Origin: Rosa chinensis
Lineage: Eukaryota; Streptophyta; Magnoliopsida; Rosales; Rosaceae
Assembly (NCBI RefSeq): GCF_002994745.2
Contig: NC_037090.1
Coordinates: 33,152,501 to 33,216,500 of the forward strand
DNA length: 64,000 nucleotides
Reading direction: 5' to 3'
Numbering within the stretch: the first letter of the stretch is position 1; every line of letters begins with the position of its first letter. The notes beneath the pieces were generated by a model. It ran no database searches. It was given only the letters and a program-made list of their open reading frames with translations, and was not told where the DNA came from. Both the position numbers and the translations under genes were made by a program. Positions 1 to 11,703 of the stretch are shown here, one piece after another.

Positions 1-210
1 TGTGTGATTTGTTTGGAGGATTTTGCAGCTTTTGTAGATTATCAACAAAAAGAACCGATTACTCGGTTGCCCTGCGGACACCATTATCATGTACATTGCA
101 TTGTGCAGTGGCTGGAGTTCAGCCACCTATGTCCTCTCTGCCGATACCCAATGCCAACCGAAGATGATCGGTCAAATTGTGGAGGGAGCGAAGCCAGCAT
201 TGCTCGTTGA
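1..210 (+). CDS. RING-H2 finger E3 ubiquitin ligase, 3' end only
   Basis: The window opens inside a reading frame that ends at the TGA at 208-210. The visible 69 codons hold a complete RING-H2 domain: a CxxC pair at the very first codons, then CGHHYH-VHC (Cys-x-His-x-x-His-x-x-Cys) and a closing CPLC. Spacing is that of RING-H2 proteins, which bind two zinc ions and recruit E2 enzymes. The domain lies close to the C-terminus, with about 17 residues after the last cysteine. This is common in plant BIG BROTHER/RING-H2 single-domain ligases. The N-terminus, promoter and any introns lie outside the window, so the subfamily and substrate cannot be named. Confidence 0.85.
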   Translation, partial: CVICLEDFAAFVDYQQKEPITRLPCGHHYHVHCIVQWLEFSHLCPLCRYPMPTEDDRSNCGGSEASIAR

Positions 211-1876
211 TCAAAACACACCCCTATCGCATGCCAAGAAGTGCTAGCTAGCTGCTGTCTCTTCTTAATTAATATTTAGCTGCTACTGTGATAATTTAAT
301 TTGTTTTCAGTGCATCATCTTTTTTATTTATTTTGTTGGGAATTTTGTAGGTGACATTGGGATTCTTTACTCTACTTGTTTAAATTTTATTACACTTTAG
401 TATGCTGAACAATTTTAGGTCGGTTCTTCCAAAAAAAAAAAAAAAAAAAAATTAAGCCACCAAAGTCGATATTTACTTTAAGAATCTGAGGTCCTTTTGC
501 ATGGAGAAGGGTTTTTGTTTCCAATAGGCTAGGATTGCATCAAAACTGTAGAGGCTTTTGGGTTTTCTTCATTAAATCAGCATTGTTCAAATCAGCAATG
601 TCTTATTATTGGCGTAGTACGTAAAATGTTACGTACATTAGAATACCTTGAATGTGTAGCAAAGTACGAGGTGGTAAAATGTTTACGCGCGTAGTCTCTA
701 CTCTATACTTAATTATTTGTAGTAGTGCACAGTTCGTCAACCTTGTCAGATTCAGTGTCTCATATAAATTAACCTGTAGAATCAGATGATCTCTCTGAAT
801 GTGCTGATTGATCTAACAGAAAATATTTTATATCAAGGAACGTGTTTTATGATATCTGCATTAAAAGCCATGTTCTGGACTTATGGCAATACATGTAGAC
901 GTCGGTCACCACTCTGACGAGTGTGTTCACTAGACAATTTGGCAATACGGCACTACATGTAGAGTTACGATCGTCTACGTTTATCAGTTTATTGATATAT
1001 TAAGTAGATCTGTTCGATTTAGAGGTAGATTAGTTTCGTATATTGGTAGACTAGTTTGAGACCATTTAACTTGTGTACTAAATTAATCTACCTCCGATTG
1101 AACTAAGTTTACTTGATGATCGATACATCAAAGTAGAACTTCCCCTACATATATTATCACAAGCTATCATTGGTTGCACTGGCTTTTTACCCATGATCGA
1201 TATGTGTCTCAGTGCTCTCCACCTGTATCATTCTAATTTTATCAAACGCCCCTTGGGGATGTATTAGTGCCCTCAAAACTGAACACAAACAACAATGCGA
1301 CTTGCACAAGATCTATACACTTAAAAAAGAACATGTAACCCACTAAGCAGGATATTTTATGGTACTTTTTAATGTACCGATATGTCAAGTAGATTTTAGT
1401 TTGTTATAAATATAGACTTAATTTGATACAGAAATAAATCTTAATTCGATACAATGACTAATTCAATATCGAAGTAAAGTAGTCTCATACTAGTCTACTA
1501 ACTAATAGAATTAGTTTAAATATGAATCGATTTAGTCCTATTAAATATATTATTCTAAATATCGAACGAGCTTGAGGCCATGAGCAATGTTTTAGATTTG
1601 CAAAGCATAGCATAGAAGAAACAACCGAAGATGCAAAATTAAAAATAGCTTGAGACCTCAAGTCTTATCCTTAATTTTAAATTTGTTCCTACCATTAAAC
1701 TTGGCTCATTGGCCTTTAAATCAAGTCCAACGTTACCTCAGGGAAGAGGACCACAGGATAAACCGATCTGGGTTGGGGTAACATGTCCAAATAATTTAAA
1801 CACAATCTATCATATCGTTCCCTGATTGGTTAGGAAGGTGAGTTGAATACTCTAATCAATTGATCACCCCAAGGAC
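211..1876. other. Intergenic, no gene seen
   Basis: About 1.67 kb of AT-rich DNA between the RING-H2 stop and the Lhcb1 promoter. It contains a poly(A) run near 430-450, probably in or just after the RING gene 3' UTR. No open frame longer than about 60 codons with recognisable protein features was seen on either strand. Confidence 0.6.
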
Positions 1877-1947
1877 CAATGAGGGAAAGGATGAAGATAC
1901 ACATGGATACTTGGATAGGATTATAGATCTCACAGAGCCCCTATAAA
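1877..1947 (+). promoter_or_regulatory. Lhcb1 core promoter: CCAAT, triple GATA, TATA
   Basis: A CCAAT box lies at 1877-1880, followed by three GATA (I-box type) motifs at 1896-1899, 1906-1909 and 1914-1917, and a TATA box (CTATAAA) at 1941-1947. The ATG is at 2035, so the leader would be roughly 60 bases. The order CCAAT - GATA repeats - TATA is the known arrangement of light-regulated Cab/Lhcb promoters, where the GATA repeats bind light-responsive factors. Light regulation is therefore inferred from this arrangement; the transcription start was not mapped. Confidence 0.75.
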
Positions 1948-2034
1948 GGAGAATCTGATCTTCTGCATTCTCAACCATCAAACAACTCAGTAGCTTAATC
2001 AGCACCTACTTACCCTCTCTCAAAGTTATTACAC

Positions 2035-2835
2035 ATGGCATCCACGGCTCTCTCGTCTCCATTCATAGGCAAAGCCATTATTCCTTTAAACACAGAGACA
2101 GGGCTTTTAGCTGTCCAAGGCAATGGTAGGGTTTCTATGAGGAAGACAGCAAAGAAGCCAGCTGCTTCATCAGGCAGCCCCTGGTACGGCCCTGACCGTG
2201 TCAAGTACCTTGGACCATTCTCCGGTGAGGCTCCATCTTACCTAACCGGCGAGTTCCCTGGTGACTACGGGTGGGACACCGCAGGGCTATCAGCCGACCC
2301 AGAGACTTTTGCCAAGAACCGTGAACTCGAGGTCATTCACTCCAGATGGGCAATGCTTGGGGCTCTGGGCTGTGTTTTCCCTGAGCTTCTTTCCAGAAAT
2401 GGAGTCAAGTTTGGTGAAGCAGTGTGGTTCAAAGCTGGAGCTCAGATCTTCAGCGAGGGTGGCCTGGACTACCTTGGAAACCCAAGCTTAGTTCATGCAC
2501 AGAGCATCTTAGCAATATGGGCAACCCAGGTTCTTCTCATGGGAGCTGTTGAGGGTTTCCGCATTGCTGGAGGGCCACTTGGAGAAATCACCGACCCATT
2601 GTACCCAGGAGGCAGCTTTGATCCTTTGGGGCTTTCAGATGACCCAGAGGCATTTGCAGAGCTTAAGGTGAAAGAGCTTAAGAATGGAAGACTTGCCATG
2701 TTCTCCATGTTTGGCTTCTTTGTGCAGGCCATTGTAACCGGAAAGGGCCCTATTGAGAACCTTGCTGACCATCTGGCTGACCCTGTTAACAACAATGCCT
2801 GGTCGTATGCCACCAACTTTGTACCTGGCAAGTGA
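2035..2835 (+). CDS. Lhcb1: Chlorophyll a/b-binding protein of LHCII, type I
   Basis: Single-exon, 266-residue precursor of the major photosystem II antenna protein, which binds chlorophyll a, chlorophyll b and carotenoids in the thylakoid membrane. Residues 1-35 are a Ser/Thr-rich stromal transit peptide. The mature protein starts near the MRKT motif (35-38), whose Thr is the LHCII kinase target in state transitions. WYGPDR (50-55) is the trimerisation motif WYxxxR. Helix B has the chlorophyll-ligating ExxHSRWAM signature, and helix C has the matching ELKNGRLAM near the C-terminus. The ending ATNFVPGK is typical. [20 protein letters not shown] and the lack of introns place it in Lhcb1 rather than Lhcb2 or Lhcb3. 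Length is normal and no lesion is visible. Confidence 0.96.
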   Translation: MASTALSSPFIGKAIIPLNTETGLLAVQGNGRVSMRKTAKKPAASSGSPWYGPDRVKYLGPFSGEAPSYLTGEFPGDYGWDTAGLSADPETFAKNRELEVIHSRWAMLGALGCVFPELLSRNGVKFGEAVWFKAGAQIFSEGGLDYLGNPSLVHAQSILAIWATQVLLMGAVEGFRIAGGPLGEITDPLYPGGSFDPLGLSDDPEAFAELKVKELKNGRLAMFSMFGFFVQAIVTGKGPIENLADHLADPVNNNAWSYATNFVPGK

Positions 2836-4927
2836 GGACACCTAGCTAGTTACCAACACAAGATCTAGCTAGCAGCTACGCACTTATTTCTATGTAATTT
2901 AAGCTTCAAAGGATGGACTCCTCAAAAATTGAAATCTATCATAAGAAATTCTAAATCAAGTGATCCGAACTGGAAAAAATGGCTAAAGATATACATTATG
3001 TTGGGCATCAAAGTCTCTCTAGCCGGGTTTACATTTGTGATTGTAATATAAATGGTTATGTTAGGAAATGTATGCAACTAGAAGGATGAGCAGTCGAGCA
3101 TTTGGTCTTGCAAGAGTAAACAAGTTGTTGCATAACAATGTAAGAACTCTTCCAAGGTGGTCACTCAATAGAAGCAATTATAAGCAAAGCTGCTGCTGAT
3201 CCTAACCGAAAGCAAGTACTTCTTTGGCATACTACATATTATGTCTTATAAACAAATCCATTAATCCCAACAGTTCTTACAACTTAAATAATTAGCATAT
3301 ATAAAGCAGTTTGTGATCCAGGGACCCTCTGTTTCTGCCATTCATGCTTCCTTCTCCTTAAGCCCTTCATATTTTTGAAAAGAGTAAATGGTTGCCAGTT
3401 AAGTTGACCAACTAAATCTAACTTATTTGTTACCGCTTACAAATTTTTCATACGGTAGACAATTAGACAATGTCCAAACACAGATCAACATCACAGCAAT
3501 GCACCTACCATATAACATAAAGGAAGCTCTTGAGATGACAAATATACCAGAAACTAGGAGCAAAATTTCAATTCACATCATTAATGTATCAATTTGCCGG
3601 AATAGGGTGTTTTGCAAGGCCACGCTGAATAAATATGCTATGAAGAGGAGTACAGAAAGGCCTAGTTACAACACTATTCTGCCAGAAGGCTTGATTGCAA
3701 TTTTCATCTCTTCCGTGGTCTTCAATTAATGGTGTGTCTTATACTGGGGATACCAGAGATCAAAATATATTCCAAAATTAAAGTATAAGCACCTTGCAAT
3801 GCATTCGAATTTGCCCTTCTGGAGAAGTTAATTAAGTGTTTCTGATGTAGCTCATTTATGTGCGAAGTCTTGTTCACTTCTGATCCTGCTCTTATGATAA
3901 GTTTGATTTTAAAATTGTTCATAGTTCTGCAAAATATATTCCAAGTGATGGAGATTGGTAGTCTCTTATTGACAATGTTATGTCTGGCAACATGCTTTCT
4001 TCATATTCAGTATATTTTAGGAGTCCCATGACTCCCATCTCTATATTTTAAGTGATATTCTGCATCCATGTTCTATGCTATTGCTACACAGGAAGTCTAG
4101 GGACTTGTTTGGCATATGCTACTCAGTTAGGTGAACCAATAGGTGATCTAGCAGAAGGTATAACTCCATCCTGATCCCTGATTAAGTCACTATCTTTGAT
4201 GGTTATTTATCAATCTGAAGTATCGGTGTGTGTTTTAAACAGGTAGCAGACAAATCATCTACAACTAAGCCACATTGATGTTGTGGTAAATTTAGACTCA
4301 TATCTACTTGATCTTGTAATTGATATATGAAGAATTAGTTTACATGCCAAAAATGTTATATATCTAGCATAAGTTTTTTATGCGTGCCAACACTATATGA
4401 ATAAAAACTCCCATATTAGTTTTCTCCATTATCTCAAAGGTGTAAAGAAACTTTGTTAGAATGGAACAAATATTTTGCTTATATATAGATCTAGGTCATG
4501 AAATTTGAGTGCAATACCTAACACCTCCTGCCAATGTGGATGATAATTTCACAAAATACATATGGTGTGGTATTAACCTGCTGTTAAGGGAAAGTGAACT
4601 TAACCAAAACCTTCATCCAACAAATTAACAAAAGAGAAAGACAAAAGAAATTCTTCAAATGATCTATAACTAAGCCACATTATTATATGAAATGACATGA
4701 TAACAAAATTTAATCAAGGACATGAGCAGGATGTTTTCAATACTAATCCAAAGTTCTACACTTGATGGGCCATTATTTTGGGCCAAATTAGGAATCCTCC
4801 TCGGTCCACAAACAATTCAACAAAAAGAAAAAAATCAGAGAAAGGAAATCCCCAAATCATCGATAAGAGTAAAAGACTGGAGAGGCTGCCACGCCAAACT
4901 GTTTTTCGAGTCCCAACGACAAGGAGC
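2836..4927. other. Intergenic, no gene seen
   Basis: About 2.1 kb between the Lhcb1 stop and the PheRS start. The first part is the Lhcb1 3' UTR. Short open frames occur on both strands (for example 3427-3729), but they are AT-rich, carry no domain signature and have no flanking splice or promoter signals. The last 150 bases are purine-rich leader of the PheRS gene. Confidence 0.5.
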
Positions 4928-7900
4928 ATGGCAACGGCCTTCTCTTTTGCCCAAGCTGCTCTCTTCTCCAAAACCCCACTCTATCTTCGCACCAATGCCC
5001 TCAGAACCTTAACCTTCTGCTTACCCTTCTCCTCTTCTTCTGCAGCTCTTGCCTCTGACAAGCCTCGCAGCAAGAAATGGAGGCACCCAGTAACTTCTGC
5101 AGCGCTCGAGCTCGGCGGCGTCAAGATTGCTAGAGATGGTAACTTGGGTTTCCGCAAGCCTCTTGCTTTCTTTTGAAAAATATGTAATATATTTTGGGTT
5201 ATGGTTTTGTAGATGTGTTGAGGGATGACCCCACAAACAATGTTCCGGATACGATTTTTGCGAAGCTCGGAATGCAACTGCATAGAAGAGACCAGCACCC
5301 ACTTGGAATTCTCAAGAATGCTATCTACGAATACTTCGACACCAATTACTCGAACACGTTTGATAAGTTCGATGATCTTTGCCCACTTGTATCTGTTAAA
5401 GAGGTACGACATAGCCAATTCTGCTATGTAACATGGGCCATTTACATTGATACTATAAGAAAATGTATGTTTCTTTGTTATTGTAAGACATTGTGACTTA
5501 ATTCTTGATTCTTTCAGAATTTTGATGATGTATTAGTTCCTGCTGATCATGTAAGTCGAAGCTATAATGATACATACTATGTGGACTCTCAAACCGTTTT
5601 GAGGTGCCATACAAGTGCTCATCAGGCAGAGTTATTGAGAAAAGGACACACTCATTTCCTTGTAACTGGAGATGTGTACCGCAGGGATTCCATTGACTCT
5701 ACACATTACCCTGTGTTCCATCAGGTTTCGTATCTATAATGCGCACTACGATTTTATTGTTAATTAGGTTGTTGGAATCATGTCATATCTGATGAAATAG
5801 TTTTCTGCCCCTATAGATGGAAGGCGTTCGTGTTTTTTCTCCAGAAGATTGGGCAGCATCTGGGACAGATGCAACATCTTATGTAGCTGAGGACTTGAAG
5901 AAATGTCTTGAGGGTCTGGCACGCCACCTATTTGGTAAGATAAGATCATAAGAGTGACTAATATCTTGAACACTCATATATGACTGTAATTTTGGGCACG
6001 CCATTAAAATGGCCTTAGAATCCTAAAAGTATTGTGCATAAGTTGAGAATATGGAGGCTAGTTTCCTGAACCGTAGACAACAAATACTCACATAGAAGCA
6101 ATATTTGAAGTAATATTGAAGGAAAACATTGCATATAGCTATTAAGTATATCGAAATTTTTTCTATATATTCTTGGAGTCGTTTATTTATTTTTTAATAT
6201 ATTTTTTAATTATAAGGTCTTCATTTATTTTTCTTTTTTGCCTTGTAATTTTCTTATATTTGATTTGATGAGATCAATATTTTCAGGTGCTGTGGAGATG
6301 CGCTGGGTTGATACGTACTTTCCATTTACCAATCCATCATTTGAACTTGAGATTTTCTTTCAGGTATTGATTCCAATCATTTAATGGGTTAGAATTTTGA
6401 ATTTTGATCTGCTTTATCTGTCTCATGTGATCATTCTGTTAGAAATTCTTTTGTTCCATTTATGGGTAATCAAAACTTATACAATATTCAGGGACATATC
6501 TTATTAACTTACTGCAAACAACTTTTGAGAATGGCATGTATTCAAGTAAGACAAGATGAATTAAAACAATCTGCTTGTTGTGATATCTAGGAACACTAAT
6601 AGGTGATGAAACTATGGAACTTGATGCATGTCCTAATTACATGTAGTGAACATTCTTGAGACTCTTAGGCTTAGTTTGGTACTGCTGTGGGAATAATTAA
6701 CTTTTAAAAAACTCAACTGTTAAAGTAGTCAAAGGTAAGAAAACTCAGCAAAGTCTTTGGTGAAATGAGTTTTTGAATTGACATAATCATACAATGCTAT
6801 TCTAAGGGTTGGATGTTTTAGTGTTAAGTATTATGAAAACCTAGATGCACCAAAAGGGCATGGGGCTGCAAGTGTTTATCATTTGTTTTAGCACAGAACA
6901 AAATGTAGAAACCAGATATTCGATGTGAATAGCACAAATTTTACACAAAAACATTAACAACATTTTCATTATATTATAACCTTGGTGGATCAATTAAAGA
7001 TGGCAAATCAATAGAAATCTGCTCATTGATTTGTTACGTAAAAGACAAAGTCTGATTTACAGGAAATATTTGTATAATACAGAGTACAGATTTGAGCTTT
7101 TTGAGAGACCAATCCTTGCAAACGTCAGGATCCGGTCTGAGTTTTCATGTTTCCAATGCCTGGTGGATGGTCTGAGTTCAATCACATCTGTCCATAGCTA
7201 GAAAGAAAGAAAAAAGAAAAAGAAAAAGAACATAAACAAAGCAAGAAACCCATTGAGCAAATCAAGCAATATATTAGAAGGAACGCTACCAAAAACTTAA
7301 AAACCAATTAGGTTAAGAGTAGATATTTTGGAACTAGCAAGTCAAGAATAATCAAAACTATTCTAAATGAAAAAGCAACTTACAGCACTTGGGAAACAAA
7401 TTTAAACAGTGAGCCACCAAAATTGGAGGGGAACTACAGAAGAAGATTCTCAGGAAGAAAGATGAGCGACGAACGGGAAGGATTGGATTCACACAATCAC
7501 AATTCACTGGTGTTTAACTTAATAAATGAAAGAAAAACCATCTTATCTAAGAAGAAAGAAGAATTGAATGGCTATAGTAGTACAATATAGAAGCATTGGA
7601 CATAGATTCAGGTGAACAAGAGATGGAGAAGAAGGAAACAGAAGAGAAAGGGGGAGGACCGGAGGAGGTTTCAATTGTTTGCAGAGGATAAGGGCTGAAC
7701 TTTTGATGAAAAGGTGTGGGTATTTGTGGCATTTGCAAAATTTCATTAAACCTTGGGCCTTTCCATACGCTATGGGAAAACTCAGTTTTTAGAAAGCAGG
7801 CAAGGGGCAGCTTTCTGAAAACCACAGTTTAGGACCTATGGTTTCAATAAACCCGCTATAAATATTTTTACCAAACAGAAATTCCATCTGATACAGTGAG

Positions 7901-8444
7901 AAAAAGTGATTTCAGGCTCAAAAACGCAGAACCAAAAGGGTCTTAGAAACAAAAACAGAAAGTGCTTAAATTCATGTGGACAAAAATTTATAAGAGTTGC
8001 AGTAAGACATCTCAAACTCTTGTCAAAGATTGGCACCATTACCTGAATATGGTGAAGTTTATAGATAAAATGCCACCTCCACCTCCAGCTCCCTCCCTCA
8101 TCTCAAAACCTAAATGCCTCTCTCCTTCTCTCTCTGCTTTTGGTCATGCTTCATATTTAAGTTAGTGTGTGTGGTTCTTTTCTTAGCATTACAGAACATT
8201 TATAAACTGATATTGAATATAATTTCAGGAAAAGTGGTTGGAGGTTTTGGGTTGCGGAGTAACAGAACAAGAAATATTGAAGAGAAGTGGGAAAACAGAC
8301 AATGTTGCTTGGGCTTTCGGACTTGGATTGGAGCGGCTGGCAATGGTTCTATTTGACATCCCTGATATTCGCCTTTTCTGGTCAACTGATGAGAGGTTTA
8401 CCTCTCAGGTGGTTCCTGTACCCATTAAATAATGTTTTTGTACT

Positions 8445-8479
<35 letters not shown>

Positions 8480-9655
8480 TTTTTTTTTGGAACTCGAGTC
8501 TTCTTGAAAAGTAAAAACACCAAATTATCAGTCTTTGATACTTGGGTAGTCCACTGATATCTTTCTTTTCCTTGTTTAATTGCAAGTCTGATTATTTGAT
8601 TTTGGATTTCTTGTTACAGTTTTTGAAGGGGCAGCTGGGAGTCAAGTTCAAGCCATATTCAAAGGTATTTTTGCAACACACTAAGAGAAGAAACTTACAT
8701 TTTTCGTATGCAATATGGTTTCTACTGATGCTTTATATGTGATTGGAAGATTTTCATTAGGTGTAAATTCATAAAAGCTATGTAATTCTCTATGTATTAG
8801 TCACCTGAAGGCAGTTTCCTTTATTTGTAACTATAGGTTTACCCGATACATACTGCCGGCAAACATTTCTTATCGTATTTGTTCTTTTGTTTTCAGTATC
8901 CTCCGTGTTACAAAGATGTTAGTTTTTGGATCAGTGAATCTTTCACCGAAAACAATTTATGTGAAGTTGTTAGAGAGGTTGCTGGAGATCTTGCTGAGGA
9001 GGTATGTCTTTTAGTGTTTGCTCTGGTGTAGCCATTGAAAATCATCAATTGAAAGAATCTCTTGTACCAAGAAAATATATTGGTTCTTGTGGAATATAAT
9101 CCTTGCATTTCACAAGGTATTTTGTATTTCAAATTTGAAAGTTCCATCAAGCATTTCCCTGTGGAATGTCTGTTCAACGATTGTATTGCCCTGTAAAATC
9201 AGTATATTTTGACGTTTTCTCAACCTTGTCTGTCCAACATATTGCTCCAAAATCTCTCCAAAAACATGTACATTGTGCTCCAAAAGACTAGAAGTCTTGT
9301 GGAATAATCCCTAATACTAGCCGATTTATTTTTCCAATCCATCAATATTGGCTGTTTTTCAGGCTGTTTACTGAAATATCTCTTGTATAATGCCAGGTGC
9401 AATTGATAGACAATTTCACAAACAAGAAAGGAATGACCAGTCACTGTTACAGGATTGCTTATAGGTCTATGGAACGATCACTTACAGACGAGGAAGTCAA
9501 TAAATTGCAGGTAATCCATATACATAAAAGTTCGGAACATTTCTTTCGTACTTAGAAGCATACATAAAGCATAACCTCAAAACTTGTTTCAATTGCATAT
9601 GCAGGGTACTGTAAGAGAGTTGGTTGAGAGCAAGTTGAAGGTTATCTTGAGATGA
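4928..9655 (+). CDS. Phenylalanyl-tRNA synthetase, chloroplast/mitochondrial
   Basis: Ten exons read directly from GT-AG sites: 4928-5138, 5213-5403, 5518-5724, 5817-5934, 6287-6363, 8229-8408, 8620-8664, 8897-9001, 9397-9510, 9605-9655. They join in frame to 1299 nt, a 432-residue protein, close to the ~430 residues of the monomeric organellar enzyme. It charges tRNA-Phe in plastids and mitochondria. Residues 1 to about 50 form a Ser-rich dual-targeting presequence. The class II catalytic core includes motif 2 ([10 protein letters not shown] then [11 protein letters not shown], exons 3-4) and motif 3 ([11 protein letters not shown], about residues 297-307, exon 6). Exons 8-10 (residues 344-432) form the FDX-ACB anticodon-binding domain beginning YPPCYKD. 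The frame is open further upstream to 4778, but the ATG at 4928 matches the family length. A copy of the last two exons lies at 44.1-44.3 kb. Confidence 0.95.
6665..7945. mobile_element. Possible old insertion in PheRS intron 5
   Basis: Intron 5 (6364-8228) is far longer than the other introns. Its interior begins near 6667 with GGCTTAGTTTGGTACTGC and ends near 7945 with the roughly inverse GCAGAACCAAAAGGGTCTTA. This looks like imperfect terminal inverted repeats of a MITE or larger DNA transposon. I could not find a convincing target-site duplication, so the boundaries are approximate. Confidence 0.3.
8447..8476. repeat. (CT)n microsatellite in PheRS intron 6
   Basis: Uninterrupted TC dinucleotide run of about 15 units, 40 bases downstream of the exon 6 donor, followed by a poly(T) stretch. 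Confidence 0.95.
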
Positions 9656-11022
9656 GAGTTCCTCGTGTAGTAGCCTATTAGCTCAAAATTATGTAAATTC
9701 TGAACTTCGTTTATAGGTGTTGAATTTTTGCTTAACCATGTAAAATCCTGTCTTGTTTCTGACTAACTGTATTTGAGCCTGCCTAATACACATGACTTGA
9801 AAATAAAACTAAAACGACAAAATGTACTCTCAAAGGGTTACACCAGAAAAATTGTTTATTAAGTGCTATTTTTTTTTTCTAATCGATGGTTGATTGTATT
9901 AGAAGATTTAAAGGATCAAACAAAATACAAGAGGTACAAGAGCCAAGCAAAAAAGGCACATGGGTGCGGTAAATGAGGCAGAAAGACCCAGCAAACGCAA
10001 AGACCCAGAAAAACTAGCCAACTCTAGAATCCTATCAAACTGCCATCGAGGGATCTGCTGTCGCAAAGTCCTCCTGCCAAATTCGAGCAACTTTTTGGAT
10101 AGAAGCAACCATTGCAGAACCATATCGCACCACCTCCACCAATCGGAACACACCAGGGCTCAAGGACGCCCATGAGAAAAGTAACCCTAGAGGGCTTGAT
10201 TGCCAAGGCACTCTGAATAACCTCTTTACAGTGGACAAAAATCCGCCAACGGACGAAAGCTTGCCTAAATGTGGTGGAGAACTAAGTCGATCTGGAGCAA
10301 TGGTAGTTGTCAATAGCACAACAAAATCATTTTTCTACCCAGGTGGTAGAGAACTTGTAGCGGTGGTTGATGAGGATCTTATCCTCTTATTGACTTATTC
10401 TCAACTAGTTATTGCTACGCTAGTTTGATTTTTTTTTCTTCTTCTTTTATTTAGAATCAATGACATGCATTAATGCAACAATAACGACACTATACCGAAC
10501 ATATCACATTGGTAAATATATATTTGATATGCAAATACGTACTGTAGAATTATTCATAATTCAATATATTGATATACATTACAAGAAATATACTTCAATT
10601 CAATATGAAAATTACCAGGCCACGAGCATGTGACAATTACGTACTAGTCTTTGGGAGACAAATTTGCCGTTACCGCTCGATTATTTCACCTTCAGCACTC
10701 TGTTTCTAGCTAATAACTATATAAATACACACATAAGCAAGTGATCATTTGTTTTGTCTTGGCTCTTTTTTTATTTTTTTTTTATTGTCAAATAGTTCAT
10801 TCATTAACAGAAACATACTACAAATGCAGATGTAGATGTACATAAGGAAGCAAGGGCCCTAGGCCCAGATGCCTAATAGACAAAAACTTAATTAACCTAC
10901 ATCTAATAGAAAATAACAAACCGAGGTCCAAAAGCCCAACAACAACTAAAAAAACCCTAGGATCTAAAATCACATACTAGCACTGCCTCCAGGAGACCAG
11001 CCGCGATGGAGAGAGGTACAAA
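9656..11022. other. Convergent 3' flanks with retroelement tails
   Basis: Spacer between the PheRS stop and the CNGC stop. Two stretches start with poly(T) and continue into non-AT-rich sequence, at about 9870-10430 and about 10766-11000. This is what poly(A)-tailed retroelement 3' ends look like when inserted on the minus strand. Short minus-strand frames in the first (10153-9908, 10319-10035) resemble LINE 3' sequence but have no catalytic motif. Both stretches are also in duplication copy 2, so they predate it. Confidence 0.5.
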
Positions 11023-11634
11023 TTAAGCGCGCTCCAGGTCTCTGCTAGTACTGGGATTCACTCCATGTTTCTGCGCCATGCTGTTGTCTGACTGGCTAAT
11101 GCTATATTTCCACCTGTTTTCGTTTTTGAAAACTACACTTCTCAAGTCCTTGGCCATGAGTTCAAAGCCTTCTACTTTCGAACTGCATTTCACATTGAAG
11201 AAAGAGCAGGGAAGCTGGCGTAGCTCCTTCTTTTCTGTTACCCACTCGATCAGTTCTTCGGGGACGTAAAAGTCGCGCACTGTGTTTTCAGTTGCAACAT
11301 GACAATCATTACTGTTACTTTTGTAGGTCAATAATGTGCCTTCTGTGATGAGTAGCATTCTATCTAGTGGAGCTCCCATTTGAAAAACCTCGGTGCCCTC
11401 GTCATGCATCACTGGCTTTAGATTGTCACACATCATTCTCAACACTCTTTTATCCATCATTGCAAGCTTCGGTACCTATCGAATATATAACATCACCGAA
11501 TTATTAGCTATGTTACGTCATATATTTATCAACAAATTAAGCGTTCATTAGCCTCGGATTTTTTTTTAGGGATGCAAACGAACTCAAAAATGTTCTTGCA
11601 ATTCAAGAATCATGTACGCAAACAAGTCTACATT

Positions 11635-11703
<69 letters not shown>

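Noticed and set aside
3427..3729. 100-codon plus-strand ORF between Lhcb1 and PheRS
   Set aside because: AT-rich composition, no motif, alternative start only; consistent with chance.
4778..4927. In-frame extension of PheRS upstream of the ATG at 4928
   Set aside because: The frame is open from an ATG at 4778, but the extra 50 residues are Lys/Gln-rich, unlike an organelle presequence. The ATG at 4928 gives the family length and an ordinary presequence.
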